NCBI RefSeq assembly: GCF_963678635.1
Contig: NC_087066.1
Coordinates: 21,919,996 to 21,983,995 of the forward strand
Reading direction: 5' to 3'
Source: Symsagittifera roscoffensis
Taxonomy: Eukaryota > Xenacoelomorpha > Acoela > Convolutidae
DNA: 64,000 nucleotides
Made by a program: the position numbers and the translations under genes. Under the pieces are notes generated by a model. The model did no database searches, was not told where the DNA came from, and saw only the letters and a list, made by a program, of their open reading frames with translations. The first letter of the stretch is position 1, and each line of letters starts with the position of its first letter. Below, in pieces: positions 10,423 to 22,716 of this stretch.

Positions 10423-13400
10423 ACTTCATTAATATTTTCACAAAATAATCTGATAAAATTTATACCAAATGAAGTAAATTAATTTATAAATTATTTCCCC
10501 ATGTAGCAGTAAATTTAATTATGATGAAAATTTAAACTTTAAATTTCCCCCAAAACTAGCAGTAAAATTGAAATTCTATGTAATAAATTAATAAAATAAA
10601 AATGCAGTACTAACCTTTTGATATCTTCATTCACTCGCACAAGAATTCTATCCAAACTCGCACAGCTCGCCCACGAAGAATTGTTTAAATAATGAATTTC
10701 AGTTTCAAGTTTTCACACTCAACAACTCTAACACACGATAACAAGTTCCAAACTTTCCTTTAACCCGGTTGGAAAGGAATTATATACTAAAACAAACTAA
10801 CCAACGCAGCTTACTAAACACCACAAATCATAAAATAACAGCATGACTAAGAAAAGAAAACCAACGGTACCCAAACCGGATTAACCCAGTTTAGAACTGG
10901 ATAATTTATTCTTTTGAAGACTATTATAAAGTCTAAGAAAGAAATAAAAAAACACAAAAAAGTCGAAAGACAAACCCATAACAAAAACAATTTGATTTTT
11001 GAAAAAAGGACACAACCAAAGGAACATAAGAAATACCAACATAAAACCAACATAAAACGTTATCACATAACAGGACCTCTCAAAGAAACCGCACGAAATC
11101 ATACTCCCACTCCTGGCCTAACCCACCAGAGAGGACGTCCTGAGCATGCTCTATAGCCGGCCTAACCCACCGGGCTACATCCACGCTTTGTGACCACACT
11201 TCTTTTTTTAATAAGAGGTACTCAAGGGTGAGTAACTCTTCAAAATAACCGAACTAAAACAAAATGCTTTTGTGAAAACAACTAACTAAATTCATAATTA
11301 AAAAACTGAACTAATAAAAATTTTATACAATGTAAATTATACCTTGCAGTATATAGATCAGCACACAACAACAAAGACGAACATCCAAAGACAAAATGAC
11401 CCCACTACACTCGAACAAGAATGGCTAACCACAACCGATATGCCGTCCACAATCACAACTCAAAGGATTTAGAGTACGACTTGACTTCGCAGAAAAGGAC
11501 TTCATTGAACTAGACCAATGACCACCTCGATGTTCAAGTATACGTACAGATCCGAGTAACCAGGCCTCCCCTCCACGCACAATCTCCACGCCATTCCCAG
11601 ACAAGGTCAAACACAAAGAAGTTCTCTACATGAAACGAAAAAACCTGTCATAGCCAACCATTCTGAAATCAGATTTGAGTTTGTTGCGAAAACCCAGTCG
11701 TTGTCATAAGAAGACACAACGATTGAACCTGGAACTTCTCTAACAAGAGAACCCAGACGAAATATGATGTTCGCCAAATACCAACGTCCATCATCCATCC
11801 TTTGAATTGCAGAAAGACTATTCTAAAAAACTCTGTAAAACCCGGATGGGTGGAACCTGATCTAAACTACATTTTATGATTGGATAAATTAGATATTTTA
11901 CCACTGTAAAGTATTTAATATTAACCAATCATGATCCATCTAACTAACAACCCACTTATTTGTAAGTGCTGGAATTACTTGTAATTTCAGCACCAGAGAG
12001 ATTTGAATTTAACTTAGAAATTAGTTGACTCTCCAAGAAGACTTCAGCAGCCGCAATAAACCAGTATACCCTAGATCTATTGAGCCTAGCAGAGACTAGT
12101 TAAACACCCTGAGACTAGAAAGTATAAGAGTAAGATTAGGATCGGTATTAGACTAAGAAGTTGCACGAATCTATCCGGCCGAAAATAAGATGACGTGACG
12201 AGCAGACGGTGTACCCTATCCGAAATTACTCTATGAGTTAACCACATCGGTTCTAACTCATTAGGATGAAAATAGGTCCAATAAAAACCGGTCAATTTTG
12301 TTGAGTAGACGGATTATTGCCATATCAGTCTAAAAAAGTTAGTATTCTGAGGAAGAATATGTTTATAGTTGACTATTTATCCCAAGAACCAAGTGCTGAA
12401 TCGTAGCCGGAATTAGAATTAGACGAAAAGATTGTTTTACAAAAAAATCATGAGGCTTTCAACCGTTTAAACAGTAGGCTAAGTAGTGATGAACAATTCA
12501 GCTGGAAATAAATACCTCTGGATATCGACGCAAAATTCAACCGATTGTAAGCTAAGTGTCATTACATGGTTGCTATAGTAACCAAGTTTTTAATACTGAT
12601 TAAAGCTCGACTGGAACGAAAACGGTCAAACTCCACAAATCGTCAAAATTGCAACAACGCAGTTTAAATTGCAACAATTCAGTCGTTGAGCGCACAAGTG
12701 CGACTGAAAGTTCAAAACAAGTCGTCAGGGACGGAAAAAGAGACGAACACAAAAAAGTGTTGAGAATCGATGGAAGAAAAACAATGAGAACAAAAACATT
12801 ATACGGAGGAAGAGGTGATCAATACAATAATTTGACGGACGAAAAACATCAAGCCCGGCGGAATTAGAAAAGAACGATCAGACTGAAATAGTTCAGAATG
12901 GGATATAGCAAGATAACAATGGAACAAAGAAATGAAGACACCCAGGGGCGAGAAACCAATAAACCAGATTGTTACCATTCTGGGATTCAATCTGTGGAAG
13001 CAAACAAGTTTGAACTGGACACACGGACAGAAATAAGAAGCCCTGGAAAAAGGAACAACAAGACAGCGAGAGAGTTAGAACCTGAAGTATCTAACATGGT
13101 AAAAGTGGACTTCACAGAAGAGGAGGAATGTGAACACCGGCGAGAGATCTATAAAATTATCAAATCAACCGGCTCAAAACATGGGAAAAAAAGATTTCTA
13201 CGTAATTTTATCGATACACATGGTTTATCAAATTTATCTGAATCAGATAATTTCCAAGATTCAAGAAGAATGCAATGCGAAAAGCCACAACAAAAAATAA
13301 AACCGAACAAAACTTTTGCCTGGTGGTAATTATCGAGGATGCGATTTGGTGGAGAGGACCATCAAAACAAAAAAAGGAGACTAAGTGTTATGTTATTGGA

Positions 13401-13437
13401 GGATAAAGTGATATTGATCAATTTCTGACCCATTATT
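10423..13437. other. No recognised gene; possible retroelement 3' flank and decayed sequence
   Basis: The A/C-rich character of the element fades here. At 11115-11175 the word GGCCTAACCCACC occurs twice about 45 bases apart. From about 12.6 to 15.4 kb the plus strand becomes purine-rich. The longest plus-strand frame, 12898-13329 (143 codons), is highly charged (EEEECEHRREIYKII) and resembles nothing I know. It may be an old gag-like or leader remnant or may mean nothing. A right LTR for the upstream element, if present, should be in the first kilobase, but I could not define it. Confidence 0.3.
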
Positions 13438-13967
13438 GTTCCGACTTTCGATACGGTTTTTTTTCGATACGGTTTTTTTGTTCCGACTTTCGATATGGTT
13501 TTTTTCCTTCAGACAAATTTCGACTTTTTAACTAGCCATTTTGACGGAATTTTTTTAATATCATTCAAAAAGTATTGTTGTCCTGAGCCCAAATTTGAAA
13601 AAATATTTCACCTGTGATCTTATTCATAAAGGGGGTTAAAGATTGCCATTTTGGCCAATTTGGGACAATTACGCGCGATAAATTTCGCGCTATAAACGCG
13701 TAAGCGGAGAATTAATCCGTCTTAGAAATGGTTCCAAATTGTTGAAAGAAGCTTAACTGCCATAGTTGATTTGTTACTGGTGAAGTTTATTGTTTTGTAC
13801 TTTATATGGCCTGTGGGTTATGATTTTCATAGAAAAAATTCCAAATTAAAAAAAAAATTTTTTTTTTTTCATTTTTATTTTTTATGTTGCTCATGTTATT
13901 ACGGCTCCAAAAACCTTAAAAGGCAGTCGGAACATTAAGGGCTTCGCCCTGATACGAGCAGTCTCAT
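13438..13967 (-). mobile_element. Helentron-like non-autonomous repeat, copy a
   Basis: This copy starts with GTTCCGACTTTCGATACG (with a short local duplication of that terminus at 13460-13500) and ends with CAGTCGGAAC, then a hairpin GGGC-TTC-GCCC, then GATACGAGCAGTCT. Internal blocks such as GCCATTTTGGCCAATTTGGG and ACGCGTAAGCGG recur in the other copies at 20, 33.7, 53.8 and 58 kb. See the findings for the terminal architecture. Confidence 0.75.
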
Positions 13968-15904
13968 TTTATTTTGTAACCTTAGATGGATCAAACAAAA
14001 AACCATACAGAAACCACTGTTTAATTGACATTGTTAATGCCCAGAAAAAGGATTATAATTTGATGATTTTTCTTAAGGCGTTCTGATTGTTTAGATTACT
14101 AAGATTTTGAAAGATCAGCCATCTCTTCGCAGCTTATGACGAGGATCAATCAACCGGGGATTATTTAAAAAAAGATCGAAAAGAACAAAATTTGCTTAAA
14201 ATACGAGCCCGCTTTTCATGCAGCGATTAACGCCATGGTCATGAAGAGACAAGCAGTGGGCAAGGGTTTTGATTATTTTGTTAGAAGATAACGCCCAATA
14301 GAAGGCAGAGAAGAGAGAAGCCGCGAGAAGCGACAAAATTGGCATAGTAATTACAATTGCTTTCATGGGAAGAAGGCTTCATGAATTACAAGCAGGAAGT
14401 CCCGGTATGTGAATTGTCAAAACATTCTAAGGACAGACGAGCATCAAGAAGTGGCTAAGCCTTAATGAATCCACTGAAAGAAAGCTTTTGTCAAAAACTG
14501 CATCGACATTCAAAACCGCAGCCGGCATGATTTTAGAAAATTTGACCTCGCGGAATCAAAAATAGCTCAGATTGCGGGACCGCAGCAAAAGCCAAGCAAG
14601 AGTCCATCAGAAGAGTGTAAACACAAGCATCAGAAGCAAGCCATCAAACCGTCTCTGGTTAGCGAGTCTTCGGAGGAAACACTGTAACAACATCAGCGTC
14701 GAAGATCAAATATTATACAAAAGAATTTTCAGAAGAAATAATCTGTTTTCACTTCCACGGACACTGAGGCTGGAAGCAGATCAGAAAATTAACACAGCTG
14801 GCCCGAATTCTTCTGAACCCAAAACACAGTAGGAGGTTACAATCAAATCTACAGAGAAGACGGAATCGAGAAAACTGAAAACTGCATCAGCACTTATAAA
14901 AAGTAGGCGGAAAAAAATCAAATTTCCCGAAGATCCAAGCAGTTAAATGCCAAAAAAATGCTTGAAAGCATGAACTAGGTAAACTGGAACAAATGGAATG
15001 TCTTTCAGTGTCAAGATTTGTCCTCCAAAGAATTGGAGAGTCCTGTGATCAGTTATTGACCATAAGGGTCCAAAATACAGCAGAAGACATTGTGTGGGAA
15101 AAGAATATGAGGGAGGAGCCTGAAAACTTCCATTTTTTTGACACTTCGCATGTTTTTTTTTATGAATCCAGCCAAAAAAGATCTTTCGGTATTGAAGTAG
15201 TGGAAGAGCTAACAAAACCAGGAGCCGTAACGCTTCGGGGACCCTATGAAACATTCAGTGATTGAGATCAGCTTAGACAAGGGCTTAATTGTTGACCTAG
15301 CACAGACCGCTGTAGAAGCAAATAGAGCGAAACTGGCAAATTTTACGACAATGACGGACAAGCCGACAGAGACAAGACTCACCTTCTTCGCGCAACACCT
15401 ATTTCGCAGGAAGTTCAGTTGAGATTGGCGTGACAGTACAAATACGTGGAATGCGGCATGGACAGTACCAGTGAATCTGAAATAATGAATGACGAGAAAA
15501 AAAGAAAAGCGAAATAAACAAAATTGATAAAAAAACTTTGATGAAAACTGAATACTAAAACTTTTACAAACAGTATTGTGAAATTTTGTAGCAGTATGTT
15601 GATAAAAAAACAATGTGGAAGTGCGGTTGCGGCCTTGTTGGTAATATTATTCATGTTATGTTGTTTTTTGTAACTTGTCAAGCCATTTGGTGCCAACCAC
15701 AAAAGGACCTAAATAAACTGAGCGTTCGATCGACGGTAAAAGGCTAAAACATCAAGCCACTCAATCTGAATTCGGAAAAGAAAGATAAAAAACATTAGAA
15801 CTTGAACTTAAATTATATATTCCAATCCAAAGAACAGTGTTTTCAGTACAATTTTAAAAAAAGAACAAGTCTTTTAATGACGTTTTGTTTTGACTGCTAA
15901 GTTT
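13968..15904. other. No recognised gene
   Basis: Short open frames exist on both strands (for example 14572-14832 plus and 15209-15613 minus), but none shows a known motif, a signal peptide or convincing splice sites. The purine-rich plus-strand composition up to about 15.4 kb hints at a decayed coding sequence of unknown origin. Confidence 0.3.
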
Positions 15905-17245
15905 GATTACAAAAAACAAGAGCACTAATTAAGATTTTCTATCTGATGTTTCACTATAAACTCTTACTACTTCCCATTATCTGATATATTATCAATTATG
16001 CTTTTCCATTTTTTTCTAGAAAATAATTTACAATTTTTCAAAAAAACAGTTTGAAATAAAAGTAGTTTTTTGTTACTTTTAAAATTTTTTTTGTTTGTAT
16101 TTATCATTTTAAAGCTCTTTCAAAAGTAATTCGAGCTACAATGAAGCGTTCCGATAACTTTTTGGGTGTCGAGAAGATAAAGGTTTGACCAAATGAATAA
16201 ATGAACTTGAAGTGAGTAAATGAACCACTGACTACGAAAAACAAGAGCACTAATTAATTTTCTCTAGCTGATGTTTCACTATAAACGTTTACTACTTCCC
16301 ATTATCTGATATATTACCAATTATGTTTTGCCTTTCTTTCTAAAATATAATTTACAATTTTTCAAAAAAACAGTTTGAAATAAAAACTAGTTTTTTGTTA
16401 CTTTTGAAAATTAATTTCTTTTTGTTTGTATACAAGAAAAAATGTTTGCCTAGTGGACTATTTTTTCCTGGGATACAAAAAAGATACAAACAATTTCATT
16501 TCAATTTTGTTCACAACTTTAGAAATTATTATTCTAGAAAAAAATAAAGAAAACATGATTGGTTATGTAGCAGCAAAATGACTGAATTGCTATAAAAAAC
16601 TTGAAAAGTGGGAGAGTGGAAACGAGCCAATTGATCATTGTTTTATCAATCAAATTTTAATTTTTTTTTCCAAAGAATGATTTTTTTTATAAAGATCCAA
16701 ATGATGTGCGTGTCTTTTTTCAATAGAATTCACATACGTCTGAGTGAGTGATTTATCATTTTAAAGCTCTTTCAAAAGTGATTCGAGCTACAATGAAGCG
16801 TTCCGATAACTTTGGGTTTCGAGAAGATAAAGGTCTGACCAAATGAATAAATGAACATGAAATGAGTAAATGAACCACTGACTACGAAAAACAAGAGCAC
16901 TAATTAATTTTCTCTAGCTGATGTTTCACTAAAAACGTTTACTACTTCCCATTATCTGATATTTTCCAATTATGTTTTGCCTTTCTTTCTAGAAAAATAA
17001 TTTACAATTTTTCAAAAAAAAGTTAGAAGTAAAAACTGTAGTTTTTTTGTAACTTTTGAAAATTAATTATTTTTTTTTATACAAGAAAAACTGTTTGCCA
17101 AGTGGAACATTTTTTTCTGGGGTAAAAAAAAAGTACAAATAAGTTCATTTCATTTTTTTTTTCTTAGTTTTGAAACTTATTTTTCTAGAAAAAAAAAGGA
17201 AAACATAATTGGTTATGTAGCAGCAAAATGAGCGAATTGCTGAAA
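15905..17245 (+). repeat. Three-copy tandem repeat
   Basis: Units start at GACTACGAAAAACAAGAGCA (variant GATTACAAAAAAC at 15905) at 15905, 16230 and 16880, giving spacings of 325 and 650 bases. The block beginning TTTCAAAAGT, containing GAAGCGTTCCGATAAC, occurs at about 16120 and 16770, and GGTTATGTAGCAGCAAAATG occurs at 16561 and 17211. The first unit lacks about 325 bases present in the second. There is no coding potential. Confidence 0.85.
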
Positions 17246-17280
17246 GAAAATTGGAAAAATTAAATATCAGATTGGAAAAA

Positions 17281-17468
17281 TTTGAAAACTTGTATTATTT
17301 TTTAAGTCAGTTCCAAAAGTTGAAGTAATTTTAGAAATCTTTGCGATTTAAATATTTTATTTAAAAATTCACTCGTTAAAAACTTTAAATAAAATATTTA
17401 AATCGCAAAGATTTCTAAAATTACTTCAACTTTTGGAACTGACTTAAAAAATAATACAAGTTTTCAAA
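17281..17468. repeat. Perfect 85-bp inverted repeat with 18-nt loop
   Basis: Arms 17281-17365 and 17384-17468 are exact reverse complements by base-by-base comparison. The loop is 17366-17383. The whole is flanked by a 20-bp direct repeat, TTGGAAAAATTAAATATCAG, at 17251-17270 and 17487-17506. A transcript across it would form a long perfect hairpin. Confidence 0.97.
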
Positions 17469-18170
17469 TCTTATTCTTTCCGTTAATTGGAAAAATTAAA
17501 TATCAGAAAAAATCAAATGCATACCATGAATAAATAATTTTCTCGGCTGTGGTACAACTTTTTTCGAGTTCGAATCACAACCAAAAGTATTCAATATGAT
17601 AGCTAACAGAATGACATATGAGCATGGAACTGATTTTGAGCGTAAGAAAACATGCCGCAAAAACGCAAAAATGTCTGGTCATTTACAGGTTTGCTTCAAA
17701 GAGATCATATTGAGTCAACCAAGTTTTCGCAAAACAAACCTTCATTCAAACCAATGCTTGTTCATTGCAAATAGTATCTCAACACAGCTTATTTCAGGTA
17801 ACCAAGAAACATCATATATGCTTATAAAACAAATGCTAGCTTGAGTTTCAGGAAGAACAAGTGACGCATCTACCTATGTTATAATCTTTTGTCATTCTTC
17901 ACGTAACGCTTTGTGAACTATGACTATGACCAGTATGAATGCTCTTTTATTTCGAGATTTGTTTTGAGTTGTACTTAACTGACCCATTACTAGTGCCATA
18001 GGAGCAAAGTACCATGACAACCCCACTAGAGCACAAAGGAACCAACAAATGACACTATATAACTGAATGTTGGGTCCAATTTCTGTTACAACGTTATTCC
18101 AAATAGCTTCACTTCGAATATTCACGTTCGTTTATCACAAAATACAGAGCTTAAAAACTATCATTCGAAT

Positions 18171-19816
18171 ATGAGAGTGACCATCATAACTTGTGTAAAT
18201 GGCGAAGACTACCAGAACTGTAAGACTAAGGTGAGGATAGACTTCCCAGAGGATAACACCACCCGACAGCTGAAGATGCGAGTGGTAGACGAATTCTTCC
18301 CCGAGTCAAATCCATTGGCGACTTCGACTTGTTCTATTGGCTCACCGTCGAAGAAGGTGACCTTGAAATTTTTTCTTTAGGGGCGGATTTGGGGGGAGGT
18401 TGTACGCCTCCTCCCCACTCAGAGATTCGTTCCACTCACCAACCAAAGGGTCCACCCTGTTGGTTTTGGTTTATGGCATCCATTTTAGGCCAACCAATCT
18501 TAATTTTTTTCTAAAGGTGCCTTTGGCGCCAATATATTATTTTTGAAGGGGAGAGCGCGCCAAAAAACGGCAATTTTTGGTCAAAGTTTTCTAAAAAAAA
18601 AGATCAAAAATGACATTTTTGACCTGTCAAAAATGTTTGATCAGAATGTTTTTTTTTCAAGCAAGCTGAAAATCTAAAAAACTGATAAAATTTTTTTATC
18701 GCATCACTATAAAATTAATTGNNNNNNNNNNNNNNNNNNNNNNNNNNNNNNNNNNNNNNNNNNNNNNNNNNNNNNNNNNNNNNNNNNNNNNNNNNNNNNN
18801 NNNNNNNNNNNNNNNNNNNNNNNNNNNNNNNNNNNNNNNNNNNNNNNNNNNNNNNNNNNNNNNNNNNNNNNNNNNNNNNNNNNNNNNNNNNNNNNNNNNN
18901 NNNNNNNNNNNNNNNNNNNNNCACAGATTTGGGCTCTTTTACTGTTTTATTTTTCATTTACTGTTTCAATTTTATCCTTTCATTTTTCGGTTTTAGTAAA
19001 CAAACCATACGTTAAGCAAACGCCTGACTGTTTCAGTGTGGATGCAATTTGGTTTGAATTGTGATTCTTTAGTTTTTAAAAAATTCCAACATAATAAAAA
19101 ACAGTAAAAGAGCCCAGATTTGAACCAGCACAAAGTGATTTTTTAGAGCAATCTATGAAAGTTGTTGTTTTTTTGTTCAGATCTGCGATGGAAAGACGAC
19201 CAGATGATGACGTTCTATCTAAAACTTGTCTACGATAAAACTCAAGACGTAACCGTATATCTCAAATGTGACAACAACCCCACCAGGTATTGTTTGTTGT
19301 CGATTTTTTTGTTTGTTTTCAACTGATTATATATTATTTTTCTTCTCCTAAACATTTGAATAAGTAATAAAACTTATGTTTTTTTTGGCCCTCAAACCAT
19401 TTATTTTCGGGATAAATATCAATTATCCTTGTTATTTTACTCTGCGCCAAGCATCTACATGCATTTTGGTTGGTCATTCATTGTGTTGGCAGCCTACCTT
19501 TGGTTGTTTCAGGTCGTTGGCTGTGTCACCTCGTATGAAAAATTCCGAGTTGCACAAGCTACTCCAAGAGGAGTACAACTTACCCTCATTGGTAATTGAA
19601 GCAAAGTGTGAGTTTTTTGAGCGACCAGCCGACAAGACTATTGAGAACAATAGTGAAGTTGAGCTGAGTCGAAGCAAAATTTTCCAGCCGACAGTTGTCT
19701 TATTCGTACATGAACAAGATATAGCAGCTGGATCTTCAAAGCAACCATCCGAAAAAAAGCCTGAAGCAGGCGAAGAAAAAATTTTGAAGTCTAAACCTTG
19801 CTGTATTGTTCTTTGA
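18171..19816 (+). CDS. Small protein with C-terminal prenylation box (CIVL), three exons, one frameshift
   Basis: The exons I infer are 18171-18356, 19181-19286 and 19513-19816, with donors G|GTGACC and AG|GTATTG and acceptors TTGTTCAG and TGTTTCAG. Exon 1 begins MRVTIITCVNGEDY. Near 18310 the frame must slip by one base for the rest of the exon (GDFDLFYWLTVEE) to join exon 2 (LRWKDDQMMTFYLKLVYDKT) in the correct phase. The summed exon length is 596, one base short of a multiple of three. Exon 3 ends SKPCCIVL then stop, a CaaX box whose final leucine predicts geranylgeranylation and membrane anchoring. The body of about 198 residues alternates beta-strand-like and charged segments, and a ubiquitin-like fold is possible but unproven. 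The missing base may be an assembly error or a real pseudogene lesion. Intron 1 holds a repeat and a gap. Confidence 0.7.
18379..18721 (+). mobile_element. CAGGGGCGGAT-type (hAT-like) MITE, left part, in intron 1
   Basis: It starts at AGGGGCGGATTTGGGGGG and shares internal words with the copy at 27377: CTCAGAGATTCG against TTTAGAGATTCG, GGTGCCTTTGGCGCCAATA against GCGCCTTTGGTGCCAAT, and GAGAGCGCG. Its right end would fall in the gap. It lies in the same orientation as the host gene. Confidence 0.65.
18722..18921. other. Assembly gap (200 N)
   Basis: Exactly 200 N, the usual placeholder for a gap of unknown size. It lies in intron 1 of the prenylated-protein gene and interrupts a MITE. Confidence 0.99.
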
Positions 19817-19983
19817 TGTAGAAAATACTATCAAAAAAGTGATCGATTTAAATATCAATGCCTTATTTGCTACGCATGTTTTATACGCCAGAGAGTCTCA
19901 ATGGTAAAAAATGGTCAGACATGAATTCTCAGTCCATATATTGAACAGCAAAAGCAATAATGAGGCCTCAATAACAAAGTAAG

Positions 19984-21191
19984 GACAAGACTGCTCGTAT
20001 CAAGCCAAGGCCATGATTGTTCCCAGTGCCTTTTAAAGTCTATGGAGAAGAAACAAGGTGACAACATTAAATGTAATAAAAATAAAATGAAAATTAAAAA
20101 AAAAATTTTTTTTGTTGGAAACCATCCCTCTTGACGCCATATAAAGTACAAAGTGATAAATTTTGCTTCTAGTAACAAATCAATCATGGCAAATAAGCTT
20201 CCTTCAAACAATTTGGAACGATTTCTAAGACTCATCAAATCTCCGCGAAATATATCGCCCGGGCTGACCTCCATAGACCAAAAGTACCAAAGTATTTTTG
20301 AAATTGCCCCCAAAATTTTTTTGTGTTTTTTTTCAACCGCAAAATGATTTTCGTACTCAAACAAACATTTTTTTGAAAAAAAAATTTTGCATGCAAAATT
20401 TAATTTTTTGTGTGTATAACGTAGTCCTGGATATACTAATATTGAATTTTTTTTCCACTTCTCTTGATAAATTTTTTCAAAAATGCTCAAGACTCCTCTT
20501 TTTTTTGTATGGCATGTTTTTGTATGCCTTGATCAATGTCTGGTAATTTGAAAATTGAAATTTTAGAAATAATCATCTTTGAAAATTTTTGCCAAAATTT
20601 AGAAGTTTGATACTTTCATTATACTTTTGCGTGAGACAGAATTAAGATATTGCAGGCTGTTTCCAAAGCATTTTTAATGCGTGACGGCCAAACCTTTGGT
20701 TACTACATTTGAGTAACCAAGGGTTATGTCATTTGTGTTCGGTTACGAGCACAACCAATAAATTTTGAGAAATTAAAATGGAAAAAATCAATCTTTTTGG
20801 TTCATGGAAAAATGCTAGTCATACAATTTCCATATATGAAAAAAATACTAATCATAGACCTTTCATGCAATTTTCTGTACGTATGGAATTGCATGGAAAG
20901 TGTATGACTAGCATTTTTCCATATATGGAAATTGTATGACTAGCATTTTTGGTCAACCCGGGCGAGCGTTAATTGTCCCTAATTGGGCAAAATGTCACTT
21001 TTAAACTCCCATAATTTTTCGAAAAATAATCACAGTTAAAACATCTTTTCAAATTTTAGCTCAAGACTACAATACTTTTGAATGAGAAAAAATTCGTCAA
21101 AAATGGCTTGTTAAAAAGTCGATATTCGTCTGAAGAAAAAAAACCACCTCGAGCACAAATATTCCGTTACTTTCGTTCCGAAAGTCGGAAC
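19984..21191 (+). mobile_element. Helentron-like repeat, copy b, split by a nested insertion
   Basis: It begins ACAAGACTGCTCGTATCA and ends TTTCGTTCCGAAAGTCGGAAC. Blocks shared with copy c at 33703 include TCAATCATGGCAAATAAGCT and AAAAAACCACCTCGAGCACA. The internal palindromic hairpin GGGCGAAGCCC is mutated here. The element is interrupted at about 20258 by a 705-bp insertion and resumes at GAGCGTTAATTGTCCC. Confidence 0.8.
20258..20962. mobile_element. TIR element (CCCGGGYTGACC ends) nested in a Helentron-like repeat
   Basis: The left end is CCCGGGCTGACC and the right end GGTCAACCCGGG, a 12-bp terminal inverted repeat with one mismatch, enclosing 705 bases. It interrupts the surrounding repeat where other copies read continuously, so both boundaries are directly supported. 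The inside is non-coding and contains short words such as CCATATATGGAAATTG and GACTAGCATTTTT repeated in both orientations. Target duplication is ambiguous because the site itself is CG-repetitive. Confidence 0.7.
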
Positions 21192-22716
21192 AATAAAGAG
21201 ATGGGACAATTAATGAAAAAAAAAATTAAGGCGTGGAAAATCCTGACATCTGCAGTTCCGTATGCAATTTTTTCAAAATCAACGTGTTAAATGAGAAAAT
21301 ATTGTTGGAAAATTATCTGAAAAGTTTGATTGCATCTTGATTTCGACACACCTAAACATCGCTTGCTTCTTACACATTTCGCCCCATATGGATTAAGGGT
21401 TTGTGCGTGTGAGATATTATCTGCGAAGCGAAATGTATGTAGATCATAAAAATTATCTGGAGAGGGTAGAATTTTCAGTTAAACCAATCTTGAAAGTAAA
21501 CTGTCATGTCTACAACCTTAATTACTACTTTTTTTACACAAAACACGCGCTCAAATTGAACAACTTCTCAGTGTTTTGTTTATCAAAAAAACTCGAGTTA
21601 CAAAAATTTTTTTTTCATCTGCAAGGATTTATTGTCTGCCTTGTCAATTTAAAAAAAAGTAATGTTTATAATCAAGTTTTGTCGATTTGGTTTCAAAACA
21701 GCAAAATTGGTCAATTTGAGATATCTATTAATGTGCGCAAGCTCCGTTGTCAGTTTCCTTTTAGACACGTAATTAGGGGGCAAAATGGCTCAAGTATTGT
21801 TCCAAGTTAAATTCTGGGAAATTAAAATGCCTAATTTTACCTTTCAAGGAAGTTAAATGTATTTTGCTTTGCATATTGAGAAACTTTCCAAAGTGCCGAA
21901 ATTTTAATTTCTGATTGAAATTAATTAAGAAAGCAAGCCAGTTGAATTTAAACACTTTTTCCAAAAAATTAGGCCAGGTTGTTCAAAATTTAGCACTGAT
22001 ATCAATAACCTTGTTAGGTGGAAGACCTGACAAAAATTTACATATAAAATATTTTGATTTGCTTGTAATGTTCTACTGTTGGCAGAATTGTAAGCAGGAT
22101 ATGTAAGACTCTTAGCAGAACCGCTTAGTTAATATCATCAAAATGTTTGAATATATTGCATTCGCGTGGAATAATTTTTTAAACAGATAGCACTGATTAT
22201 AAATACCACTTATTTGTCATGCAGTAGGCTGCTCACTGCTTTTTAAACATAAGGGTACAAAAAAACTTCAAAACATGAGAAAATTACTCAAATAGATATG
22301 TTTTTCCAGACAATTTTTAGCAACCAAAAATTTTTCTGCTCTTACGACGCCTGAACTAAGTCGAGGACGCCAACAAATTGTGCACAAACGACTGTCGATC
22401 TAAGCAAAAAAGTATATCTGGTGAATTCGTTTTGAATGCTGTTTTGAATAAAGTTAAATTTTTATATCTTCTGACCATTACAAAAATAACAGACAGAATT
22501 GCTTAAAATTTTTGTCGAGATGAAAATAGGGGCACATTTATTTCGAGAAAAAATGCAGGTCGAGAAAAATTGCAGAAATCGTTGCAAGTAACGGCAAAAG
22601 CTTAACAACGGCCTTTGGATCACAACTCGCATAGGATTTTTGTGGATTTAAATCAGTTACATTTGAAAATTGCTGTCCATCGTTTATCATCGAAAAATGT
22701 TGTCCAAATTGTTGTT
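21192..22716. other. No recognised gene or repeat
   Basis: AT-rich sequence. The frame at 21403-21810 (135 codons) is open but shows no motif, and its composition matches the surrounding non-coding DNA. Confidence 0.35.

Noticed and set aside
14943-15702. Overlapping frames on both strands
   Set aside because: Mutually exclusive, motif-free, with aromatic-rich minus-strand readings typical of AT-rich non-coding DNA.
17892-18125. Minus-strand frame with a hydrophobic stretch just upstream of the prenylated-protein gene
   Set aside because: One TM-like run but no known motif. It overlaps the probable promoter of the plus-strand gene and is too short to support a gene.
18722-18921. Open frames running across the N gap
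   Set aside because: They consist of unknown residues only.
21403-21810. 135-codon plus-strand frame
   Set aside because: Composition equals the surrounding non-coding DNA; no motif, no splice sites, no start context.
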